NCBI GenBank assembly: GCA_040905705.1
Contig: JBBDQZ010000068.1
Location: forward strand, 11,862 to 75,861
DNA length: 64,000 nucleotides
DNA from: JBBDQZ01 sp040905705
GTDB taxonomy: Bacteria > Bacteroidota > Rhodothermia > Balneolales > Natronogracilivirgulaceae
Reading direction: 5' to 3'
Part shown: positions 1 through 6,682 of the stretch, piece by piece
Numbering within the stretch: position 1 is the stretch's first letter
Layout of the letters: every line of letters begins with the position of its first letter
Program-made: the position numbers and the translations under genes
The notes under the pieces: model-generated
Database searches by the model: none
What the model saw: only the letters and a program-made list of their open reading frames with translations
Told to the model about the DNA's origin: nothing

Positions 1-1023
1 GAAGAACTATCCGTACGGCCCAATATACATCTGGAAGGGGGAGCTACTCTTGTGGCTTACAGTGGTGGCAAATGCATCCGGGGCCCGCAATGCGCCGGAT
101 TGCTACTTGGTAATAAAAAACTCATCATGTCGGCCTGGCAAGCCAGTTCCCCGCATCACGGACCCGGGCGTGATAATAAAGTCGGACGGGAAGAAACGCT
201 CGGTATGCTGGCAGCCGTTGAGGCGTGGGTGAAACGTGATCCGGAAGCCGAATGGCAAACATGGATATCCTACCTTGAAACGATAGCCAACCGTGTTTCC
301 GGTATTGATACCGTGCAAACACAGATCATGGAATCTGAAGGTTACAGGCCACAAGCCGGAAAGACATTCAGCGGCTGGCCGGATGGTGCCAATTTGAATA
401 ACCGCAGCCCGAGGCTTGTCATCAGCTGGGATCCTGACAGACTGAACATGACCGGTGACGAACTCGCTGATTTTGTAGCCCGGAACCGACCCAAAATCGC
501 TCTTGGAGCCGGCTCTTCCCGTGGCGCATCTATTGCCGACAATGCCACAGCTATTAACATTACCTCGTTTCAAATGCGGCCAAGTGACGACAAAGTGGTA
601 GCGGACCGGCTTTATGAAATTCTGACCGCTGATCGCAGCCCGAGATCAGACCGAATGGCCTCTCCCGGTGCCAACCTTACCGGACGCTGGGAAGTCGACG
701 TTGAATTCTTTAGTAGTGAAAGCCGTCATACTTTTTTCCTTGAACAGGATAACAACTGGTTGCAAGGTGCGCACAAAGGAGATTTCTCCATGCGGGATAT
801 CGCCGGCACGATCGAAGGCAATGAGGTGAAACTTATGAGTGTCGAGCGCCGGCCAGGAAACAGTATCCGTTTTATTTTCGCGGGAAGACTCTCGGGGGAT
901 ACAATCACTGGTGATGTCTATATGGGTGAATATCTTAATGCCAAATTTACGGCAAGAGCTCACAGCTATGGAGATCAACGCCGAGAGGTTGACGTTCCGA
1001 CCGGCCACCCGATGACTAACTGA
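1..1023 (+). CDS. SelA/DgaE-like PLP-dependent lyase with C-terminal beta-rich domain (5' partial)
   Basis: The open frame enters at base 1 without a start, so the N-terminus lies outside the window. The motif YSGGKCIRGPQ (codons 20-30) is the pyridoxal-phosphate segment of the selenocysteine-synthase-like fold; the lysine at bases 70-72 should be the Schiff-base residue. Family knowledge: the nearest characterised relatives are D-glucosaminate-6-phosphate ammonia-lyases (DgaE), and relatives in firmicutes sit next to EF_0837-type amidohydrolases, as here. From about codon 220 the protein carries an extra ~110-residue beta-rich domain (starting near GRWEVDVEFF) that is not part of the SelA fold and resembles a small beta-barrel. 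Inference: deamination of a 2-amino-2-deoxy sugar acid, possibly extracytoplasmic like its neighbours. A signal peptide cannot be checked because the start is missing. Confidence 0.8.
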   Translation, partial: EELSVRPNIHLEGGATLVAYSGGKCIRGPQCAGLLLGNKKLIMSAWQASSPHHGPGRDNKVGREETLGMLAAVEAWVKRDPEAEWQTWISYLETIANRVSGIDTVQTQIMESEGYRPQAGKTFSGWPDGANLNNRSPRLVISWDPDRLNMTGDELADFVARNRPKIALGAGSSRGASIADNATAINITSFQMRPSDDKVVADRLYEILTADRSPRSDRMASPGANLTGRWEVDVEFFSSESRHTFFLEQDNNWLQGAHKGDFSMRDIAGTIEGNEVKLMSVERRPGNSIRFIFAGRLSGDTITGDVYMGEYLNAKFTARAHSYGDQRREVDVPTGHPMTN

Positions 1024-1066
1024 TATATACACTACATGGGTATTATATCATCGGTTTAGATGAACG

Positions 1067-1097
1067 GCGGGTTTCAGGATATTTCCTGGAAACCCGC
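1067..1097. terminator. Strong hairpin after the SelA-like gene
   Basis: Arms GCGGGTTTC and GAAACCCGC flank an inner AGGA/TCCT pair and a TATT loop, with one bulged G. The tail is AT-rich (TATATAATTT) rather than a clean T-run, so it may be a weak terminator or an mRNA-stabilising/processing hairpin between the PLP enzyme and the first amidohydrolase. Confidence 0.45.
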
Positions 1098-1135
1098 TAT
1101 ATAATTTCATACGCATTAACATTAACTAATCAGAT

Positions 1136-2428
1136 ATGCAACCAAAGCTTCTCTCAGTATGGGGTATCATCCCCATTTTAATGATTTCGATCAGCACTTA
1201 TATCTTGCCGGCCACAACCGTTCAGGCTCAACAAATTGACATTTTACTGAAGGGCGGACATGTGATCGATCCGAAAAACGACGTGGATTCGCCCATGGAT
1301 GTAGCCGTAGCAGATGGTAAAATATTCCGTGTTGCCGAAAATATACCTGACGATAATGCACGCAGAGTTGTTAATGTTTCCGGAATGTATGTTACCCCCG
1401 GGATTATTGATATGCATGTTCACGCATATCGAAAAGCCACCCGGGCTCTTAACCCGGACGCCTTTTCGTTCCGAAGCGGAGTAACCACAGTAGTAGATGG
1501 CGGTACAACAGGCTGGAGAAACTTTCTGCAATTTAAGGATCAGGACATAGACAACGTTCAAACCCGGGTACTGGCTTTTCTGAGTATTGCCGGTAACGGT
1601 TCCGCCTATGTGACACGGCGCGGGCGCGGTGAGTCTCAAAGCAGAATCACTACCCAGGACCTGGGAAATATGGATCCGGTTCTTACAGCCTATCGTATCA
1701 ATGAATACCCCGATATACTGGTCGGTGTTAAAGTTCAGCATTATGAAGGGCCGGATTTTACACCTGTCGAACGTGCGGTGGAAGCGGGTGAAATAGCCGG
1801 CGTACCGGTCATGGTAGATTTCGGCGGGCACAGGCCTCCCCTGTCGCTCGAAACCCTGTTGATGGAGAAACTTCGTCCGGGGGACATCTTCACACACACC
1901 TATTACAGCAGCGGAGGGCGGGAAGGCCCGCTCGACGAAAACGGCAAGGTTAAACCGTTCATTTTCGAAGCCCGGGAGAAAGGCATTCTCTTTAGCGTCG
2001 GCCACGGAGGAGGTGCTTTTCTATGGCATCACGCCATCCCTGCCATGGAACAGGGATTTGATCCCGATATTATCGACTCCGACCTCCATATTTACAGTAT
2101 GAATGACGGTATGAAAGATATGACGAACCTGATGTCAAAATTTCTCAATTTGGGCCTCTCGATGCAGGATGTCATTTTGCGTACTACCTGGAATCCGGCT
2201 CTGTCCATCAACCGGGATGACCTGGGAAACCTGGATGAAGGTGCCGGAGCCGATATCGCTGTATTTAGCATGCGCGAAGGTGATTTCGGGTTTCTCGATT
2301 CCAGAGGAAGATCCATGCAAGGCTCAAGGAAACTGGAAACCGAACTGACCCTCCGGGCAGGAAGGGTTATGTGGGACCTGAACGGTATTGCTTCAACGCC
2401 GTGGAATGAAGAACCGACACAATATTAA
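1136..2428 (+). CDS. Secreted amidohydrolase/deacetylase, EF_0837-like (paralog A)
   Basis: 430 residues with an N-terminal signal peptide ending near VQAQQ (residue 32). The body is an amidohydrolase-superfamily TIM barrel framed by the small beta domain (DILLKGGHVIDP at 35-46; GADIAVFSMREG near the end). Visible metal-site elements are HVH at 94-96, a lysine at 199 (GVKVQHYEG) in the place expected for the carboxylated bridging lysine, His254 (IFTHTY), and an Asp in DSDLH near 316. Family knowledge: these proteins are annotated as dihydroorotase-like or adenine-deaminase-like deacetylases, and they occur beside SelA-like enzymes. Inference: it removes an acyl group from an amino-sugar acid in the periplasm, feeding the upstream PLP lyase. 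The exact substrate is unknown. Confidence 0.85.
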   Translation: MQPKLLSVWGIIPILMISISTYILPATTVQAQQIDILLKGGHVIDPKNDVDSPMDVAVADGKIFRVAENIPDDNARRVVNVSGMYVTPGIIDMHVHAYRKATRALNPDAFSFRSGVTTVVDGGTTGWRNFLQFKDQDIDNVQTRVLAFLSIAGNGSAYVTRRGRGESQSRITTQDLGNMDPVLTAYRINEYPDILVGVKVQHYEGPDFTPVERAVEAGEIAGVPVMVDFGGHRPPLSLETLLMEKLRPGDIFTHTYYSSGGREGPLDENGKVKPFIFEAREKGILFSVGHGGGAFLWHHAIPAMEQGFDPDIIDSDLHIYSMNDGMKDMTNLMSKFLNLGLSMQDVILRTTWNPALSINRDDLGNLDEGAGADIAVFSMREGDFGFLDSRGRSMQGSRKLETELTLRAGRVMWDLNGIASTPWNEEPTQY

Positions 2429-2522
2429 CAAGTTTTGCAGGGGCAACCCCGACCTATCTATGATTCGAATTCTTATTACCGGCCGGAATGTAAATTCATC
2501 CTATTATGAAAATGGATAGCCT

Positions 2523-3815
2523 ATGAAAATAACATCCTGTTTGAAGAGCATGGGCATGAACAGCAAAAGGATATCATGCCTTCTCTGTTCATGGGTTGCT
2601 GTGATCGTGATCATATGCCAAATGCCTGTTCAGGGTCAATCCTTTGATCTTCTGATCAAAGGCGGTCATGTCATTGATCCGAAGAATGAAATTAACGCAC
2701 CCATGGATGTGGCCATTCATGACAATGTGATTGCAAAAGTCTCTGGCCATATTCCTGCTGCCGATGCAGAAAAAGTAATTGATGCCACAGGATATTATGT
2801 CACTCCCGGACTGATTGACATTCATGCACATGTGTTTGCCGGATCAAGAACCGGTATGTTCGCCGACGGCTTCAACAGTGTGGACCCGGATGATTTTTCT
2901 TTTCGAACCGGGGTTACGACCATCGTGGATGCCGGAACATCCGGCTGGAGAAATTTTCCGTTATTCAAGGAAAATGTCATCGATCATTCACGGACCCGGG
3001 TATTGGCATTTCTGAATATCAGAGGAGAAGGACTCACGACGGGATCCGGAACTTATGATATTGATGATATGGATATTGAAAAAGCGCTATCCGTGATCGA
3101 AGAATATCCGGATTTCATCGTCGGGTCACGGGTAGGGCATTACCTCGGAAATAGCCGCGTGCCCATTGACCATGCCATCGAAGTAGCCCGCCGGGCAAAT
3201 AAGCCGATGCTGCTTGAATGCCACCTCCCCCAGTATCCCCTCGAAGAACTGCTCGAAAAAATGAGCACAGGGGATATTTTTACACATGCATTCGGGGACG
3301 TACATGACAGAACATCCATCCTCGATGAAAATAATCGTATTCGTGATTATGTCCTTGCTGCACAGCAACGTGGAATTCTTTTTGATGTAGGTCATGGCGG
3401 GTCAAGTTTCCATTACAGCGTGGCTTTCCCGGCAATGGAACAGGGCTTGATTCCGGATTCATTCGGTACCGATTTGCACCGTTTCAGCATGAACTCCGGT
3501 ATGAAAAATATGCTTAATATCATGTCCAAATATCTCAACATGGGCATGAGTTTGGATGACCTTATCTTGCGTGCTACCTGGAAACCGGCCCAATCTATTC
3601 AGCGGGATGATTTAGGCCACCTGAGTGAAGGGGCTGTTGCCGATGTAACCATATTAAGTATGCAGCGTGGGCAATTCGGTTTTTTGGATGCTGACGGCTA
3701 CCGATTGAACGGTGACCGTAAACTCGAAGCAGAACTGACAGTGCGTGAAGGACGTATTGTTTGGGACCTTAACGGCATATCAGCCCCTTTATGGAATGAA
3801 GAAGAGCAACCCTGA
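2523..3815 (+). CDS. Secreted amidohydrolase/deacetylase, EF_0837-like (paralog B, variant active site)
   Basis: Same length (430) and architecture as the preceding gene, clearly a tandem duplicate that has diverged. Signal peptide up to about VQGQS (residue 40); starts at 2550 or 2556 would give a more compact leader (MNSKRISCLL...). The HAH metal motif is at 101-103, a His in IFTHAF at 255, and TDLH near 316-319. The residue aligned by eye with Lys199 of paralog A is Arg203 (VGSRVGHY), so the usual carboxylated lysine bridging two metals is absent. A Glu-Cys-His (residues 232-234) follows where paralog A has Asp-Phe-Gly. This suggests a mononuclear or otherwise altered metal site and a different substrate. 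It lies 94 bp after paralog A, probably in the same transcript. Confidence 0.83.
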   Translation: MKITSCLKSMGMNSKRISCLLCSWVAVIVIICQMPVQGQSFDLLIKGGHVIDPKNEINAPMDVAIHDNVIAKVSGHIPAADAEKVIDATGYYVTPGLIDIHAHVFAGSRTGMFADGFNSVDPDDFSFRTGVTTIVDAGTSGWRNFPLFKENVIDHSRTRVLAFLNIRGEGLTTGSGTYDIDDMDIEKALSVIEEYPDFIVGSRVGHYLGNSRVPIDHAIEVARRANKPMLLECHLPQYPLEELLEKMSTGDIFTHAFGDVHDRTSILDENNRIRDYVLAAQQRGILFDVGHGGSSFHYSVAFPAMEQGLIPDSFGTDLHRFSMNSGMKNMLNIMSKYLNMGMSLDDLILRATWKPAQSIQRDDLGHLSEGAVADVTILSMQRGQFGFLDADGYRLNGDRKLEAELTVREGRIVWDLNGISAPLWNEEEQP

Positions 3816-3855
3816 AACAAAAACCATACACTAACAAACATTTTTTAATAATCGC

Positions 3856-5031
3856 ATGAACTTTATAAAATCGTTGGCTTTGCCTGTAGTTCTCACTTTG
3901 GGTACTTTTGCCTGTAGTTCTGAACCCGATGAGCTATATTTTCCCTTGCCGAGCCATGAACTGGAAGTGGTTCGCTCACAATCGCAATCTTTTATGGTCG
4001 ATACATTGTTTTCGGGACTTAACCGGCCATACAGCATGGCTTTTTTACCCGACAGTACCGTGTTAATTACGGAAAGGGAAGGCAAACTGCTCAGAGTCCG
4101 CAAAGGAGAACTCCAGGATGAACCGGTTAAGGGGGTGATAGACGCTGAATTGCGCGATATTATTCTGCATCCGCAATATGAGGAAAACGGCTGGATATAT
4201 ATGACGTACTACCTTGAGCAAACCGAAGAAGACGGGGCTTATACGGTATTGTCGAGAGGCCGGCTGGAAGGCGATACCTGGATTGATAATGAAGTACTTT
4301 TTTCAGCTGGCCCTTTTAGCAATGGTGCAAACTGGTACAGCAGCCGCATCTTGTTTGACAAGGAAGGTTATATTTATATGACCGTCGGACAACGCCATAA
4401 GTGGCCGCGAGAAGTGGGAAGAGCTCAAAGAGAATCCTGGGGATATGCCCAGGATTTATCCCTTTATCAGGGCAGCACGGTAAGGTTGTTGGACGATGGC
4501 CGCATTCCCCCGGATAATCCCTTTGTTGATAGAACAGATGCCCTGCCTGAAATCTATTCGTATGGACACCGGCAAAATCAGGGACTGGTACTGCATCCCG
4601 AAACCGGTGAAATCTGGGCCACCGAGCACGGCGAAATGGGTGGCGATGAACTCAATATCCTCCGGTATGGGGGTAACTACGGATGGCCAATAGCCACCCA
4701 CAGCCTTAATTATGACGGTACCTATATCACCAGGGATACGCTCCTTGAGGGAACGGAACCCCCAGTGCATCACTGGACCCCTGCAATTGCTCCGTCCGGG
4801 CTGGAATTCGTTTACAGTGATCGTTATCCGGGCTGGGAGGGCGACCTGCTTGTTGCATCCATGATCCAGGGAATGGTGAATCGCTGTGTAATTCAAAATG
4901 GCCGAATTGTTCGTGATGAGAAGCTTATTCAGGGTGTTGGCCGCGTGAGAACCATAAAACTTGCCCCCGACGGGTTTCTGTATGTGCTGACTGAAGATAC
5001 CGGCTTGATATTACGCCTGTTACCGGCCTGA
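3856..5031 (+). CDS. PQQ-dependent sugar dehydrogenase-like lipoprotein (GSDH/Asd family)
   Basis: 391 residues with a lipoprotein leader (lipobox around GTFAC, Cys20). The rest matches the soluble aldose dehydrogenase six-bladed propeller: LNRPYSMAFLPDSTVLITER (55-74), PEIYSYGHRQNQGL (231-244), TEHGEMGGDELN (256-267) and GNYGWP (273-278). These enzymes use pyrroloquinoline quinone to oxidise the C1 of aldoses to lactones outside the cytoplasm. Anomaly: the segment that normally reads H(F/N)GGR or HFGSR, holding the catalytic base, reads WYSSR (160-164), so the catalytic His appears replaced. Either another His serves (for example His181) or the protein has changed function. A start 40 bp after the amidohydrolase and the next gene, a lactonase-fold protein, support a lactone-forming role in one pathway. 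Confidence 0.82.
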   Translation: MNFIKSLALPVVLTLGTFACSSEPDELYFPLPSHELEVVRSQSQSFMVDTLFSGLNRPYSMAFLPDSTVLITEREGKLLRVRKGELQDEPVKGVIDAELRDIILHPQYEENGWIYMTYYLEQTEEDGAYTVLSRGRLEGDTWIDNEVLFSAGPFSNGANWYSSRILFDKEGYIYMTVGQRHKWPREVGRAQRESWGYAQDLSLYQGSTVRLLDDGRIPPDNPFVDRTDALPEIYSYGHRQNQGLVLHPETGEIWATEHGEMGGDELNILRYGGNYGWPIATHSLNYDGTYITRDTLLEGTEPPVHHWTPAIAPSGLEFVYSDRYPGWEGDLLVASMIQGMVNRCVIQNGRIVRDEKLIQGVGRVRTIKLAPDGFLYVLTEDTGLILRLLPA

Positions 5032-5052
5032 GGGTAAGACTTCATTCTTAGG

Positions 5053-5073
5053 GAAAGTGTAAACACTTTTTCT
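5053..5073. terminator. Hairpin with T-run after the PQQ dehydrogenase gene
   Basis: AAAGTG and CACTTT pair around a TAAA loop, followed by TTTTTC. It fits a short intrinsic terminator. The same bases also form a near-perfect operator-like palindrome (AAAGTGT-AA-ACACTTT), so an operator for the downstream gene is an alternative. Confidence 0.45.
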
Positions 5074-5082
5074 TGTTTAATT

Positions 5083-5107
5083 ATTTGGTACCGGTGCCAT
5101 ACCAAAT
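5083..5107. promoter_or_regulatory. 8-bp inverted repeat upstream of the lactonase gene
   Basis: ATTTGGTA at 5083-5090 and TACCAAAT at 5100-5107 flank a CG-rich centre (CCGGTGCCA). The symmetry is typical of a dimeric repressor site. It lies about 100 bp before the next start codon. No regulator can be assigned. Confidence 0.3.
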
Positions 5108-5208
5108 GTACTTGTATGATTTATAGAAAACCGGCAACTTAAACCAATGTAATTGTCCGGTAATCGTAATAGCTGATTATACCTGCAACTTTATAAAAGG
5201 AAGTCATT

Positions 5209-6372
5209 ATGAAATCTTCTAATGCATTAAACTTGTTTTTTGCCTCCCTGATCATGGCTTCGGGCATATGGGGATGTACAGATGAAACAGACTACAAGGA
5301 AATCATCTATGTAGGAACGTTCAACACACGGGGAAGCGAAGGGTTATATGTGTATGAATTCGATCGTGACGAGTTATCGTTCACACCTATTCAAATCATA
5401 AGTGACCGGACCGGGCCCAACTTTCAAACTATTCACCCGAATGGTCAGTATCTCTATTCTGTTAGCAGTGATGCATTCTCCGAGGACAACAGAGACGGTA
5501 CGGTATCTGCCTACCGGATCAATCAGGAAACCGGGGAACTGACCCTGATCAATGAACAATCCGTTGAAGGCCGGGGGCCCTGTCATGTCAGCGTCGATCC
5601 GCATGGCGAGTTTGCCTATGTATCCAATTACGGATCCGGCAACCTCACCGTACACAGAATCAATGCTGATGGTGGATTGTCGGAGGCCGTTGATGTTGTA
5701 CAGCACGAAGGTGGCAGTATTAATGAACAACGCCAGAACCAGCCCCGGATGCACTCCATCATCCCATCGGCAGATGGCAGGTTTATCTACGCATCCGACC
5801 TGGGAATCGACAAGGTCATGATTTATGAAGTAGATCGGGGAACCGGAAAACTGAGCCCGGCACCAACCCCCTACGTTGAAAATGTACCGGGCTCAGGGCC
5901 CAGGCATTTCACTTTTCACCCCAGTGGCGATTTCGCCTATTCGGCAGAAGAGTTAAGCCATACGGTGGCCGTATTCTCCGTTGACAAATCGACCGGTGCC
6001 CTGGAGCAAATTCAGAGAGTGAATATGGTTCCGGATGATTTTGAAGGCCGGAATTCTGCCGCGGATATCCATACTTCACCTGACGGCAGATTCCTTTATG
6101 CCTCAAACAGAGGCCATGAAAGCCTGGTGATTTACGAGATTGATGCTTCCACAGGATTGCTGACACTGGTCGGCCATGAACATACACGCGGCGAACATCC
6201 CCGGAATTTCAGCGTGGATCCCAATGGCGAATTTGTGATGGTTGCTAATATGAATCGCGATAATGTCGTTTTATTCCGAAGAAATAATGATACCGGCGAA
6301 ATGACATTTGCAGGTACCGAGGTCCATATTCCGGCTGCCGTCTGTGTGACTCCCTTATTTTTACCTATGTGA
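5209..6372 (+). CDS. Lactonase-fold (YbhE/Pgl-type seven-bladed propeller) lipoprotein
   Basis: 387 residues with a hydrophobic leader ending in GIWGC (Cys23), a probable lipoprotein site although Trp at -2 is unusual. The body matches the PF10282 lactonase family: YVGTFNTRGSEGLYVYEFD (34-52), then repeated blades of the type HPNGQYLYSVS, DPHGEFAYVSNYGSG, SPDGRFLYASNRGHE and DPNGEFVMVANMNRDN. Family members hydrolyse 6-phosphogluconolactone or other aldonolactones. A surface or periplasmic location, next to a sugar-oxidising dehydrogenase homolog, argues for unphosphorylated aldonolactone as substrate. Preceded by AAGGAAG about 6 bases before ATG, a reasonable ribosome site. Confidence 0.85.
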   Translation: MKSSNALNLFFASLIMASGIWGCTDETDYKEIIYVGTFNTRGSEGLYVYEFDRDELSFTPIQIISDRTGPNFQTIHPNGQYLYSVSSDAFSEDNRDGTVSAYRINQETGELTLINEQSVEGRGPCHVSVDPHGEFAYVSNYGSGNLTVHRINADGGLSEAVDVVQHEGGSINEQRQNQPRMHSIIPSADGRFIYASDLGIDKVMIYEVDRGTGKLSPAPTPYVENVPGSGPRHFTFHPSGDFAYSAEELSHTVAVFSVDKSTGALEQIQRVNMVPDDFEGRNSAADIHTSPDGRFLYASNRGHESLVIYEIDASTGLLTLVGHEHTRGEHPRNFSVDPNGEFVMVANMNRDNVVLFRRNNDTGEMTFAGTEVHIPAAVCVTPLFLPM

Positions 6373-6682
6373 AAATAATTGTGATTTATTTCAAAACACT
6401 TACACTATCTTACCGCCGGAATTTCCTGCTTTTTTCCTTCCGGTAAGGATTCGGTCTCTTTTCTTTCATCCGGGTTGGCATTTTTAACTACCCTGATTGC
6501 ACACAATCGGGGAGTTCCTATTCATTAAACGCACAAGCAACAAAGCCTGGTTGCCACAGTATCATATTTTCTATTATTTACTTAAATTAACAAAATACCT
6601 GTTTTGTCTGCAGGGATACTTTCAGGGAGAATGTTGACCTCTTTCAGCTTCAGTATTTCCATTACATTTTCATCATCTATTT
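6373..6682. other. Intergenic region with two hairpins
   Basis: 310 bases with no convincing gene. Hairpin one: CTTACCG (6409-6415) with CGGTAAG (6441-6447), with an inner CCGGAA/TTCCGG alternative and a T-rich loop. Hairpin two: CCCTGATTG (6491-6499) with CAATCGGGG (6504-6512) around CACA. The first probably ends the sugar-oxidation transcript. Promoter elements for the LRR gene should lie in the AT-rich 6540-6660 stretch but no consensus is clear. Confidence 0.4.

Noticed and set aside
1244..2005. 253-codon open frame on the minus strand
   Set aside because: Antisense shadow of the first amidohydrolase; rich in Cys/His/Tyr in a way typical of reverse-frame translation.
2470..2490. CCGGCCGG palindrome between the two amidohydrolase genes as a terminator
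   Set aside because: No T-run and too short a stem loop; the two genes are better read as one transcript.
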